A DNA stretch of 64,000 bases from Victivallis lenta (GTDB lineage Bacteria > Verrucomicrobiota > Lentisphaeria > Victivallales > Victivallaceae), in the NCBI RefSeq assembly GCF_009695545.1, contig NZ_VUNS01000026.1, positions 1-64,000 of the forward strand, in the 5' to 3' direction. Made by a program: the position numbers and the translations under genes. Shown here piece by piece: positions 41,175-50,263 of this stretch. The stretch's first letter is position 1, and each line of letters opens with the position of its first letter. A model generated the notes under the pieces. The model searched no databases and was not told the origin of the DNA. It saw only the letters and a list, made by a program, of their open reading frames with translations.

Positions 41175-44100
41175 TCAGGAAAGGGCCGAGACGCCGGGGC
41201 CGGTGATCCGGCTCCGGCCGCTTCTTTCTGCCGGAGCGAGCCTGATCTGAAGCGGCACAAAGGTCTCGATGTTCGGAACATGCGTGATGATGCCGATCAG
41301 CTTCCCTTCGCTTTGCAGCGACTGGATCTGTGCGAGGACGTGCGACAGCGTTTCCTCATCCAGTGTGCCGAAGCCTTCGTCGAGGAAGAGCGTGTCGATC
41401 CGCAGCTTTTCGCCGGCCGTCTGCGACAGCGCCAGCGCCAGCGACATGCTGACCAGAAAACTTTCGCCGCCGGAGAGGTTCCGCACCGAACGGATCTCGT
41501 CGCACTGATAATGATCGATGACGTTGAAATCGAGCGGTGAATCCTCGATGCTGACCAGCCGGTAGCGGTCAGTGAATTTCCGCAGCGAGCGGTTCGCCAG
41601 CGCGATCAGCTGTTCGAAGATCAGCGACTGCGCGAACTGCTGGAACTTGCCGCCGTCCTGTTTGCCGATCAGTTCGTTGAGCAGCCGCCAGCGCTCGACT
41701 TCGCTGCGGAAGGCGCCGATTTTCGCCTCTTCGGCCTGCCGCCGCCCCCTCGCTTCACGGTCGGATTCGAGTTTCTGCCCGAGCGCGCCGGCCTCCTCGT
41801 CGAGCCTGCGCGCTTTCTCCCGGAGTCCGGCGGCTTCGGCGCTTTTTTCCTCCGGGAGCCGCGAATCGGCCGGGAGCGCGGCCAGCTCGGCTTCGGCTGC
41901 GGTCAGCCGGCGTGTCGTTTCCTCGAAACGGGTTCGGAGGACGGTGTGGAGCTCGCGTTTCCGCTGAAGCCCCGCCTCGGCCTCTTCGAAGGCGCGGCGC
42001 GCGGCGGCGACGGCGGTTTCGTGCTGCCGCTCGGCCCGGTCCGCCGGGAGCCCGTCGAGCATCGCGGCGCGTTCCTGGCGCAATGCAAGAAGCTCCGTTT
42101 CCTTTTTCTCGTGCTCCGCCGCCGTTTCGGCGAGGCGCCTGATCCGCTCTTCGCGGAAGCCGGAACGCAGCTGAAATTCATTCTGTTCTTCGCGCAGGCG
42201 GCTCGCCGCCCCGGATGCCCGTTCCTGCATGTCGCGGCTGCGGCGGAACATCTCCTCCACGGCTGCGACAGCATCCGGGAGCTGCGACAGGTCGTTCCAT
42301 GAAAGGTGGAAACGGGTGAATTCGGCGCGCAGTTCATCCAGCGACTCCTTCTGCCGGCGCCGGGTCTCTTCAAATTGGCGGCGGAGCGCGGCCAGCTGCT
42401 GCTCCGCCAGCGCCGTTTCGTGTTCGGTGGCGATGAGTTCGTCCCGGTTCTTCTGTTTTTCAATTTCCAGTTTCCGGAAGGCGTTTTCGAGGCGGGTCCG
42501 CTCGTTTTGAAGGCGCTGCGCGGCTTCGAGTTCGTCCGCGCAGCGTTGGAGCTGTTCCGACAGCTTTCCGGCGAATTCCGCGGGATCGGAAGAACCGCAT
42601 TCGGTTCGGAGGCGTTCCGCCGCCGCTGCTGCTGCGATCCGCAGCCGGACCGTTTGCTCGTCGAGCGAACGCAGTTCGCCGGAGATCGCCGCGAGCCGGA
42701 TCTGCTGCTCCTGCAGGTTCGTCCGGATCGCTTCCGCACGGGCGCGGGATGCGGTCGGCGCCGGTATTCCGGCATGCGGATGATGGGTGGCGCCGCAGAG
42801 CGGGCAGGGGGAACCCTCCCGCAGCGCGGCGCGTTCGGCCGCGAGGTTCGGGATGCGGTTTTCGGCGTCGAGCCCGGCCAGCTCCGTTTCGAGTGCGGCG
42901 CGGGCGGGGGCGATCTGTTCCTGTTCCGCCGCAAGCTCGTTTTTCCGCCGCGCCGCTTCATCGAGCTGCCGGAGGCGCTCCGCCTGCTCCGCCGCGAGGC
43001 GGGAGAGCTCTTCGAGCTTGAGTTTGCGGACGGTCAGCTGCAGAACCGTCCCGGCACCGGCGTCGGCGTTGCCGCCAAGCTGCTCCCGTTCCGCCCGGAG
43101 CTGCTCAAGCCCGGCCTCCGTTTGGGCAAGCCGCTTCTGCAGCGGATCGCGGCGCTGAGCAAGCCCGGCCAGCGCCGTTTCGGCCTCCCGGACCTGCCGA
43201 AGCTCTTTTCGGAGGAGCGACTGATTGTTTTCGGACGCTTTCAGGCGGTCGAGCCAGACCGGGTAACGTTCGAGGCGGAGATTCTCTTCCGGGCGGGCTT
43301 CGAAGTAGGCAGTGACGGTGGCGAGCTCGCTTTCCGTTCCGGAGATTTTCTGCCGGAGGAGCTCGAGTTCCCGGTCCGCCTCCCGTTTCGCCGTTTCCCC
43401 GGCGCGGCGGGCGTCGGCCAGCTTCCGGAGTTCCTCTTCGCCGCGCAGCAGGGCGGCGTCGAGCAGCCGCGCCGCGGCGATGGCGGGACGCGCGGCCGCC
43501 TGCCGTCCGGCGGCGTCGTCGTAATGCTTTTTGGCTTCCACGGCTGCGGCTGCGGCTGTTTCGAGCTCCGGATCCGCCGCTTCGAGTTCGGCTGCGAGCT
43601 TCGAACGCTCCGTCCGGAGTCCGGCGAGGCGGCCTGCGAGGTCGACGGCGCGCTCCAGTTCCCCGGCGCGCGCGGCGAGGCCGGCGGCCTCTTTGCTCAG
43701 CCCGGCGCGTTGCGCGGCGAGGGCGTCGCGCTCTTCGTCCGGCAGCAGCCGGATCGCCTCCGCTCCGGCTGTCAGGCGATCGAGCTCCTCCTGCATCAGA
43801 TGATATTTCGCATAGGCTTCGGCCGATATCTGCTTGTAGACCGTGCTGCCGGTGATCTGTTCGAGAATGTCGGAGCGCTCTGCCGGAGGGGTCTTGAGAA
43901 AAATCGCGAATTCCCCCTGCGGCAGCAGCATGGCCCGCGAGAAGTGTTCGAAGTCCATGCCGATGAGGGCGCGGATCGCTTTTTCGGTCTCTTTGCGCCG
44001 CTCGGCGAGGAGTTCGAGCGAGCCGTCCGGTTTCATGCGCTCGAGCGTGTGGCGGTCGGGCTGAAGCCGCCCGTCGGCCCTGCCGCGCGAACGGGTCTGG

Positions 44101-44387
44101 TGCCAGGTCGCCACATAACGGCCGCCGGGGATGCTGAACTGAATCCGCGCCATGCATTCGGCTGTGCCGCGGGTCATGATCTCGTTTTCCCCGGCGAAGC
44201 TGTCGAGCCGGTTCGTGCGGCGGAAGAGCGCGAGGCGGATCGCATCGAAGATCGTGGTCTTTCCGGCACCGGTCGCGCCGGTGATTGCGAAAATACCGTT
44301 GCGGGAGTAGGCCGGGCCGGTCAGGTCGAGTTCCCACTCCCCTTCGAGGGATGCGAGGTTTTTCAGGCGGATTTTTTCGACTTTCAC
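41175..44387 (-). CDS. sbcC: Exonuclease SbcCD ATPase subunit
   Basis: A 1070-aa Rad50/SMC-type protein. Walker A is GATGAGKTT at residues 37-45. The long central coiled coil carries a zinc hook (GSPCPLCGATHHPH near residue 530). The signature LSGGESFLVSMSLALALSQ is near 970 and Walker B DTLFLDEGFGTLDEETL near 1000. With SbcD it forms a nuclease that opens hairpins and trims blocked double-strand ends. Its start overlaps sbcD as ATGA. It is the last gene of the long glycerophosphodiester operon, though it probably also has its own promoter. Confidence 0.95.
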   Translation of the reverse strand: MKVEKIRLKNLASLEGEWELDLTGPAYSRNGIFAITGATGAGKTTIFDAIRLALFRRTNRLDSFAGENEIMTRGTAECMARIQFSIPGGRYVATWHQTRSRGRADGRLQPDRHTLERMKPDGSLELLAERRKETEKAIRALIGMDFEHFSRAMLLPQGEFAIFLKTPPAERSDILEQITGSTVYKQISAEAYAKYHLMQEELDRLTAGAEAIRLLPDEERDALAAQRAGLSKEAAGLAARAGELERAVDLAGRLAGLRTERSKLAAELEAADPELETAAAAAVEAKKHYDDAAGRQAAARPAIAAARLLDAALLRGEEELRKLADARRAGETAKREADRELELLRQKISGTESELATVTAYFEARPEENLRLERYPVWLDRLKASENNQSLLRKELRQVREAETALAGLAQRRDPLQKRLAQTEAGLEQLRAEREQLGGNADAGAGTVLQLTVRKLKLEELSRLAAEQAERLRQLDEAARRKNELAAEQEQIAPARAALETELAGLDAENRIPNLAAERAALREGSPCPLCGATHHPHAGIPAPTASRARAEAIRTNLQEQQIRLAAISGELRSLDEQTVRLRIAAAAAAERLRTECGSSDPAEFAGKLSEQLQRCADELEAAQRLQNERTRLENAFRKLEIEKQKNRDELIATEHETALAEQQLAALRRQFEETRRRQKESLDELRAEFTRFHLSWNDLSQLPDAVAAVEEMFRRSRDMQERASGAASRLREEQNEFQLRSGFREERIRRLAETAAEHEKKETELLALRQERAAMLDGLPADRAERQHETAVAAARRAFEEAEAGLQRKRELHTVLRTRFEETTRRLTAAEAELAALPADSRLPEEKSAEAAGLREKARRLDEEAGALGQKLESDREARGRRQAEEAKIGAFRSEVERWRLLNELIGKQDGGKFQQFAQSLIFEQLIALANRSLRKFTDRYRLVSIEDSPLDFNVIDHYQCDEIRSVRNLSGGESFLVSMSLALALSQTAGEKLRIDTLFLDEGFGTLDEETLSHVLAQIQSLQSEGKLIGIITHVPNIETFVPLQIRLAPAERSGRSRITGPGVSALS

Positions 44388-45607
44388 GGCTGTTTCTCCC
44401 GTTCCCTCATTTCGGCCAGCAGTGTCCGGAAGGCGTCGATGAGCTGTCTGCGTTCGGTTTCGCCGGTGATGCCGCGCCGGTCGAGCAGCAGCCGGAACAC
44501 CTCGGTTTCGGTCATGGTCCGCAGCTCTTCCACACTCCGGACTTCGCGCTCCGTTTCGTGCGGCGCGACGAGGGAGCGGGCGACCAGCGGGTAGTTGTGC
44601 CGCCTGTCGGCGAACATGTTGCCGAGCGCCGCGGCGAGCGCGTGCGGCGGAAGATCGGCGGCCAGTACCCGGCAGAACACTTCGTCGGGCCGTTCCCGGA
44701 GCGCTTCGAGTTCGGGGGCGATCTGTTCCCAGTTTCCCCGCAGCGTCAGGATCTCCCGGGTTTGCGGCACCGGAACCGGCGTCACTTCGGCCTGCCGCCC
44801 GTCGAAATCCACCAGCAGGAGCTCCCGCGGCTTTGTGTCGGCGAAGCTCATGCGCAGCGGCGATCCGCAGTAGCGGATATGCTCTTTTCCGCCGATGCGC
44901 TGCGACTGGTGGATGTGTCCGAGCGCGATATAGTCGGCCGACGGCGGCAGGTCGCTTTCGTCCGCCTGCCGCAGCCCGCCGACGAACTCCCGCACGCCGT
45001 CTCCCTCGAAAACCGGAGCGCCCGCCGCCGCGAAGTGTCCGGTCAGCACGAACGGAATCGGCCTCCCGGCGCGGAGCCGTTCGGCCGCTTCGGCGACCCG
45101 GGCGTAATGTGCGCGGAATCCCCGGCGCCGGGCGGCGTCTCCTTCGGCCGGACTCTCCTCCCAGTTCGAGATATGCAGATCTGCGTCCCGCAGGTACGGC
45201 ACGGCGCCGATGATCAGCGCCGGAACCCCCGCATCGTCAGGCACCGGAACAACTTCATCGGCAGGATCTTCCGCCGCTTCACCGAACACCTTGATGTCGA
45301 ATGCCGCGTCGAGCAGCCCGCGCGGCGCATTCAGGAATGAGGGGGAATCGTGGTTGCCGCCGGTGATGACGACCCGGCGGCAGCCGCTTTCGCGGCGAAC
45401 CCGGGTCAGGAAGTCGTAGTACATTCCGGCGCAGGCGTTTCCGGGAGTGTTCGTGTCGAAGAGATCCCCCGCGATCAGCAGCACGTCGACCGATTCCCGG
45501 GCGATCAGCTCCAGGAGCCAGGCGAGGAAGTCGCGGAACTCCCCGTCCCGGCGCCGGCCGCAGAACAGGTGGCCGAGATGCCAGTCGGACGTGTGCAGCA
45601 GTCTCAT
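44384..45607 (-). CDS. sbcD: Exonuclease SbcCD nuclease subunit
   Basis: A 407-aa Mre11-type phosphoesterase. All metal motifs are present: TSDWHLGH, IAGDLFDTNTPG, VITGGNHDSPS, VLTGHFAAAG and IALGHIHQSQRIG. Partner of SbcC in double-strand break and hairpin processing. It starts 1 nt after the stop of the upstream GDPD gene, an unusual link between DNA repair and phosphodiester catabolism that may reflect simple read-through. The full Mre11 length and capping domain are retained. Confidence 0.95.
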   Translation of the reverse strand: MRLLHTSDWHLGHLFCGRRRDGEFRDFLAWLLELIARESVDVLLIAGDLFDTNTPGNACAGMYYDFLTRVRRESGCRRVVITGGNHDSPSFLNAPRGLLDAAFDIKVFGEAAEDPADEVVPVPDDAGVPALIIGAVPYLRDADLHISNWEESPAEGDAARRRGFRAHYARVAEAAERLRAGRPIPFVLTGHFAAAGAPVFEGDGVREFVGGLRQADESDLPPSADYIALGHIHQSQRIGGKEHIRYCGSPLRMSFADTKPRELLLVDFDGRQAEVTPVPVPQTREILTLRGNWEQIAPELEALRERPDEVFCRVLAADLPPHALAAALGNMFADRRHNYPLVARSLVAPHETEREVRSVEELRTMTETEVFRLLLDRRGITGETERRQLIDAFRTLLAEMREREKQP

Positions 45608-45608
45608 A

Positions 45609-46367
45609 TCAGATCAGTTGAAGCTCCGTTGCGATGACCTTCGCGCGGTTGGTCGTGATCGAGTCGACGCCGATTTCGACCATGCGCTTCGCCTGAGCGG
45701 GATCGTCCACGGTCCAGACGTGGAAACCGAGGTTTGCGGCGTGCAGCGCATCGCCGTACTCGCGGGTCAGGAAATCCGTCGCGCAGATGTCGACGCCGTC
45801 GACGCCGAGCTCCTGAAGCTTGGCAGCCAGTTCTTTCGGAGAAAGTTCCGCCTCTCCGTGATTCTGCCAGTCGCCGGTCCAGTTGCAGGTCAGCCAGTAG
45901 GCTTTATGGGCCGGGAACAGTTTTTTGACCTCGCAGATGGTCGCTTCGTCGAAGGCGATGAAGGTCAGCTGTTCCGGCCGCCACGGGCCGGAGGCGAAAA
46001 CCGCTTTCAGGGCGTCGACGATCGGTCCGACGCTTTTCAGTTCGATATAGATTTCGCCGTATTCCGGCATGGTTTCGAGCACCTCGCGGAGCGTCGGGAC
46101 CCGGGTGTATTTCCAGACTTCGTCTTTCCTGACGCCGGCGTCGAGCGCCTTGATTTCCGCGAGCGTCATCGCCGAGACCGGGCGGTCCACGCCGCAGGTG
46201 CGCAGCGGATTGTCGTCGTGCATGCAGATGATTTCGCCATCCTTCGAGAGGTGGAAATCGCCTTCGATGCAGACGGCGCCGCGCGCCCAGGCCAGCGTGA
46301 AGGACTCCAGCGTGTTTTCCGGCGCGATCAGCGATTCGCCGCGGTGCGCCACGATTCTGACAGCCAT
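45609..46367 (-). CDS. Glycerophosphodiester phosphodiesterase
   Basis: A 252-aa GDPD of the PI-PLC-like barrel. Landmarks: RIVAHRGESLIAPENTLESF with the first catalytic His, CIEGDFHLSKDGEIICMHDD with the metal-binding Glu and Asp and the second His, and later IYIELKSVG. It cleaves glycerophosphodiesters to glycerol-3-phosphate and an alcohol. No signal peptide. It is the second GDPD of the operon, and the two differ strongly, so they probably act on different diesters. Confidence 0.95.
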   Translation of the reverse strand: MAVRIVAHRGESLIAPENTLESFTLAWARGAVCIEGDFHLSKDGEIICMHDDNPLRTCGVDRPVSAMTLAEIKALDAGVRKDEVWKYTRVPTLREVLETMPEYGEIYIELKSVGPIVDALKAVFASGPWRPEQLTFIAFDEATICEVKKLFPAHKAYWLTCNWTGDWQNHGEAELSPKELAAKLQELGVDGVDICATDFLTREYGDALHAANLGFHVWTVDDPAQAKRMVEIGVDSITTNRAKVIATELQLI

Positions 46368-46388
46368 GATCGGTCAAAGCTCCCTTGG

Positions 46389-46751
46389 TTATTTCAGACA
46401 ATCACAGGAAAATATAACATCGATTCCGCTGTTTTCCACGTTGCGGATCAGGACTTCGCCCTTTTTGACCGGAATTTCGACTTTGAGCCGGTAGAGCCGG
46501 TTCAGCAGAGCGTCGATATGCCGTTTCGGCAACGCCTCGCTCGTCCGCACCGGGATGCGCGGCATGAGCGTCGAATTGCCGGACACCGTCGCGGTCACGA
46601 CCCGGCGCGGATCGGTGAGTTCGTTCTGCGCATAGACTCTGCCGCGCGGGCAGCGGTTGCCGGAAACGCTCCATTCGCCGGAACCCTCTTCCCGGACCGC
46701 CGTGAGACGGCAGCCGATCGGGCAGCTGATGCAGATCAGTTTCTTTGCCAT
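46389..46751 (-). CDS. DUF1667 protein, redox partner of the FAD enzymes
   Basis: A 120-aa protein with the DUF1667 cysteines: CISCPIGCRL at the N-terminus and NRCPRG further on, followed by RRVVTATV. Four cysteines could hold an iron-sulfur cluster or zinc. In other bacteria this family sits next to a GlpA-like dehydrogenase and a FAD oxidoreductase, as here (4-nt gap), and probably forms part of that electron-transfer complex. GGAGGAGG precedes the start. Confidence 0.9.
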   Translation of the reverse strand: MAKKLICISCPIGCRLTAVREEGSGEWSVSGNRCPRGRVYAQNELTDPRRVVTATVSGNSTLMPRIPVRTSEALPKRHIDALLNRLYRLKVEIPVKKGEVLIRNVENSGIDVIFSCDCLK

Positions 46752-46755
46752 ACTC

Positions 46756-48012
46756 TTACGCCTCCTCCTTCAGCCGGAACACGAGCGTTCCGGGTTCGTT
46801 CAGCTGCTCGGCGGAGAGGTCGATCTTCAGCATCTCCGCCGGCTTGATGTACGTGAATTTGCGTTTCCAGATCGGCCGGCCGTTCAGCTCTGCTTCGAGT
46901 GTGGCGGCGTCGCTGACGATGAGCGGCCGGAACGAGAAGGTGCACTTTTCGCCGTGGTTGAACCGGTTCGGAATCACATATTTCAAATTCGACTCGACCG
47001 CGGCGCGGTTCTCCTCGCTTCTGAGTTCGCCGGCGAGGTACTTCACGATCGACCGCCCGGCTTCGGCGGACTCCTCGGAGACGAAGTCGACAAGGTCGTG
47101 CACGTGCAGCACATTGCCGCCGGCGAAGACGCCGGGCACGCTGGTCTGCAGATTCGCGTCGACCACCGCTCCGCCGGTCGCCGGGTTGAGTTCGACACCG
47201 AGCCGGACCGAAAGCTCGTTCTCGGGGATCAGCCCGACCGAGAAGAGCACGGTGTCGCAGCCGATGCGGAACTGCCGGTCAAGCTGCGGGATGCCGTTGT
47301 CGAGCGGGGCGACGTCCACATGCTGAATTCGTTCCCTTCCGGCGATGTTGACTACGGCATGCTCGAGGTACAGCGGAATTCCGAAGTCATTCAGGCACTG
47401 GACCACATTGCGGGTCAGGCCGGACGGATACGGCATGATCTCGATGACGGCTTTGACCTCGACGCCGCTCCAGCGCAGCCGTCGCGCCATGATGAGCCCG
47501 ATATCGCCCGAACCGACGATGACCGCGCTCCGGCCGGGCAGCATTCCTTCCGTATTCAGCAGCTTCTGGGCCGCCCCGGCCGTGAAAACTCCCGCCGGAC
47601 GGCTGCCCGGAATCGCAAGGTTGCCGCGGTTTCGCTCGCGGCAGCCCATGGCGAGGAAAACTGCCCGGGCCTTCAGGTACGTCACTCCGTCGGCCGCCGA
47701 CAGCGTCATGAGTTCGAAGCTGCTGTCGGGCAGCCGCCTGATCTCCGTCACAGTGCATCCGGTCCGGAACGCGACATTCGGTTTCGAAGCCAGCTCCACG
47801 ACCCGGTCGGCATATTCCGGCCCGGTCAGCTCCTCCCTGAAGTAGCGCAGCCCGAAACCGTTGTGGATGCACTGGCGCAGGATGCCGCCGAGCTGCTCCT
47901 CGCGGTCGAGGACGACGGTCCGGTACGGATGTTTCGCAATCTCGGCCGCGGCGGCGAGTCCGGCTGCGCCGGCTCCGACCACGGCGACGTCGCAGGTTTC
48001 CTGCTGGATCAT
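46756..48012 (-). CDS. FAD/NAD(P)-dependent oxidoreductase
   Basis: A 418-aa two-dinucleotide-binding flavoprotein. The FAD motif is CDVAVVGAGAAGLAAAAEIA at the N-terminus. LAMGCRERNRGNLAIPGSRP and RSAVIVGSGDIGLIMARRL mark the second nucleotide site, and TSVPGVFAGGNVLHVHD the FAD-binding end. It resembles the partner enzymes (HcnB/NoxA-like) that pass electrons from a GlpA-like dehydrogenase to NAD(P) or another carrier. Both neighbours are in the same operon, with an ATGA overlap upstream and a 4-nt gap downstream. Confidence 0.9.
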   Translation of the reverse strand: MIQQETCDVAVVGAGAAGLAAAAEIAKHPYRTVVLDREEQLGGILRQCIHNGFGLRYFREELTGPEYADRVVELASKPNVAFRTGCTVTEIRRLPDSSFELMTLSAADGVTYLKARAVFLAMGCRERNRGNLAIPGSRPAGVFTAGAAQKLLNTEGMLPGRSAVIVGSGDIGLIMARRLRWSGVEVKAVIEIMPYPSGLTRNVVQCLNDFGIPLYLEHAVVNIAGRERIQHVDVAPLDNGIPQLDRQFRIGCDTVLFSVGLIPENELSVRLGVELNPATGGAVVDANLQTSVPGVFAGGNVLHVHDLVDFVSEESAEAGRSIVKYLAGELRSEENRAAVESNLKYVIPNRFNHGEKCTFSFRPLIVSDAATLEAELNGRPIWKRKFTYIKPAEMLKIDLSAEQLNEPGTLVFRLKEEA

Positions 48013-49478
48013 TCTGCCTTCTCCTTTTCACTGGTGTCGACGGTGATTTCACCGAGCCTGCCGCCGAGGAGGCGGCTGTTGCCGCCCTTCTTGGTCAGCT
48101 CCTCCATCGGTATGCCGCTTTCGCGGCTGATGATCTTCATGATTCTGGCCGAACAGAAACCGCCCTGGCAGCGGCCCATCCCGGCCCGCGTGTAGAACTT
48201 GACGCCGTCGAGCGTCGTGTGCCCCTTGCGGACCGCTTCGACGATTTCAGCCTCGGAGATTTTTTCGCAGCGGCAGACCATGTGGGTCCAGGCCGGATCG
48301 GCGTCATGGAGCCGGTCGAGCGCCTCGGGTGTCTCGTTGCGGAGCTCGTGGCGCGGCGGATTCCGGTACTCGATCCGCTCCTTTTCGACCAGTTCGAGGC
48401 CGTCCTGCTTGAGCAGGTCCTTCACATACTCCCCGATGGCGGGGGAGGCCGTGAGCCCCGGCGACTGAATTCCGGCAACCTGCACGAAATGAGGAACTTT
48501 TTTCGACAGGTCGATATAGAAGTCCTCGCTGTCGAGCACCGGGCGCAGCCCGGCGAACGAGGTGATCACGTCGCGGGTCGAAATGCCGTTGACCATCCGG
48601 CTCACGAGCGAAACGATCCGCTGCATATGGTCCGCGCTCGTCGTCGTGTCGAGCTTGTCTTCGGCCGGATCGGCGGTCGGGCCGATCATCGTGGTGCCTT
48701 CGGCGGTCGGAATCACGAGGATTCCTTTCGACTCCCGGCTCGGAACCGGGAACACCACCCGCTGCGGACGCGCCTTCGAGTTGCGGTCGAGCAGATACTC
48801 TTCGCCCTTGCGGGCGTGGATCTTGAACTCCTCCGCGCCGCAGATGTGCGAAACATTGTCGGCGAACAGCCCGGCCGCATTGACGACGTAACGCGCCTTG
48901 ACCGTCCGTCCGTCCGCGGCGGTCAGCGTCCAGTGGTTGTTTCTGTATTCGCCGGAGACGGCTTCGAAATTGCAGAAGAGCTCCACGCCGTTCCGCTTCG
49001 CGGCTTCGACCAGGCTGAACACATAGCGGTACGGTTCGATCGTACCGCCGTTCGGCGCGTAAAAGCCGCCGACGACCTCGGGATTCAGCTTCGGTTCGAG
49101 CTCGAGCAGGCGGTCGCGGCCGCACATTTCGAGATTCCGCACGCCGTTGTCGAGTCCCTGCAGATAGAGCTTGCGGACGGTCGGCATCTGCTCCTCCGAA
49201 AAGGCGACGACGAGAATTCCGTTGCGGTGGAACGGAAAATCCAGCTCGTACTGAAGCTTGTCGAACATCAGGTTGCCGAGAATTTCGAGTTTCGCCTTCA
49301 GCGTCTTCTGCGCCGAGTGGTGGAAACCGCCGTGGATGATCCCCGAATTCGCCTTCGAGACGCCGAAGCCGACGTCGGCCCACCGTTCGACCAGCGCGAC
49401 CTTCAGGTCATAGCGCGACAGCTGCCACGCGGTCGACGCGCCGGAGACTCCGGCGCCGACAATGACTGCATCATACAT
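48009..49478 (-). CDS. GlpA-like glycerol-3-phosphate dehydrogenase with BFD-like domain
   Basis: A 489-aa flavoprotein. It starts at the FAD motif MYDAVIVGAGVSGASTAWQL, and the ATG at 49478 has AAGGA upstream. The DAO-type fold continues to about residue 370 with NAAGLFADNVSHICGAEEF. The C-terminal ~90 residues are a BFD-like [2Fe-2S] domain with cysteines in MVCRCEKISE and GRCQGGFCSARIM. It probably oxidises glycerol-3-phosphate to dihydroxyacetone phosphate and hands electrons to the next flavoprotein. The start overlaps the HAD gene by 8 nt. A related 2-hydroxyacid such as 2-hydroxyglutarate is a less likely substrate. Confidence 0.85.
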   Translation of the reverse strand: MYDAVIVGAGVSGASTAWQLSRYDLKVALVERWADVGFGVSKANSGIIHGGFHHSAQKTLKAKLEILGNLMFDKLQYELDFPFHRNGILVVAFSEEQMPTVRKLYLQGLDNGVRNLEMCGRDRLLELEPKLNPEVVGGFYAPNGGTIEPYRYVFSLVEAAKRNGVELFCNFEAVSGEYRNNHWTLTAADGRTVKARYVVNAAGLFADNVSHICGAEEFKIHARKGEEYLLDRNSKARPQRVVFPVPSRESKGILVIPTAEGTTMIGPTADPAEDKLDTTTSADHMQRIVSLVSRMVNGISTRDVITSFAGLRPVLDSEDFYIDLSKKVPHFVQVAGIQSPGLTASPAIGEYVKDLLKQDGLELVEKERIEYRNPPRHELRNETPEALDRLHDADPAWTHMVCRCEKISEAEIVEAVRKGHTTLDGVKFYTRAGMGRCQGGFCSARIMKIISRESGIPMEELTKKGGNSRLLGGRLGEITVDTSEKEKAE

Positions 49479-50262
49479 GTTCCCAGATCCTTTTGAGTTC
49501 ACCGAGGTTATTTACCTGATAATCGGGGCGGATTCCCTCCGGCACAACGAGATCCGCGCCCGGGGCGAGAATGTGGCAGGTCAGCGCTCCGGCGTTGACG
49601 CCGAGCGCGATGTCGGTTGCCAGCCGGTCGCCGGCCATCAGGCACTCGCCGGTTCCGACGCCGCGGCGGGCCGCCGCTTCGACGAGCATGCCGGGATCGG
49701 GCTTGCCGAGCACTTTGAGTTTCACATTCGTCGAAGCTTCGAGACATTTCGTGACCGCGCCGCAGTCCGGCAGCCAGGTCGGGAGGTCGGTCGGGCAGAA
49801 GACGTCCGGATGGGTCGCATAGCCCGGCACCCCCTGCCGCAGAAACCAGGCCGCCCGGCAGAGATCGCGGTAGTGGAAGTCGCGGTGGAACGCGACCACG
49901 ACCGCCTGCGGCTCCGTGTCGGTCAGTTCGAAGCCGGCCGCTTCGAATTCGGGCCGGATGCAGGGCATTCCGAAGAGGTGGAGTTTCCTGATTTCCGGAC
50001 ACTTGCGTTTCAAATAGTCGATCGTGTAGCAGGTCGAGGTGTAGAAATTCTCCGGCCCGCTTTCGATGCCCATCCCGCGGAGCTTTTCGACATACTCCGC
50101 CGTGCTGAACGAGGAGTTGTTGGAGAGGAACGCATAGCCGATTCCGCGCTCCTTCAGGAAATCGAGAAACGGGATCGTGGTCGGGAACAGCGTCTCGCCG
50201 TGGTAGATGGTTCCGTCCATGTCGAGAAAGACCTGGCGGACCTGTTTCAGCCGTCCGGGCAT
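49471..50262 (-). CDS. HAD-IIA family phosphatase (NagD/AraL-like)
   Basis: A 263-aa HAD hydrolase. Motif I is VFLDMDGTIYHGETL (Asp14 and Asp16), motif II AFLSNNSSFSTAEY, and motifs III/IV LKVLGKPDPGMLVEAAA with CLMAGDRLATDIALGV. The C2B cap lies between them. Such enzymes dephosphorylate small sugar and glycerol phosphates. Its place between a GDPD and a glycerol-3-phosphate dehydrogenase suggests control of glycerol phosphate or phosphoglycolate levels. GGAGGG lies before the ATG, 1 nt after the GDPD stop. Confidence 0.9.
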   Translation of the reverse strand: MPGRLKQVRQVFLDMDGTIYHGETLFPTTIPFLDFLKERGIGYAFLSNNSSFSTAEYVEKLRGMGIESGPENFYTSTCYTIDYLKRKCPEIRKLHLFGMPCIRPEFEAAGFELTDTEPQAVVVAFHRDFHYRDLCRAAWFLRQGVPGYATHPDVFCPTDLPTWLPDCGAVTKCLEASTNVKLKVLGKPDPGMLVEAAARRGVGTGECLMAGDRLATDIALGVNAGALTCHILAPGADLVVPEGIRPDYQVNNLGELKRIWEHV

Positions 50263-50263
50263 T

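Noticed and set aside
42306-44594. 762-aa plus-strand frame opposite sbcC
   Set aside because: It is composed of low-complexity Gly/Arg/Phe-rich sequence and lies over a gene with intact Walker motifs and a zinc hook. High GC explains the open frame.
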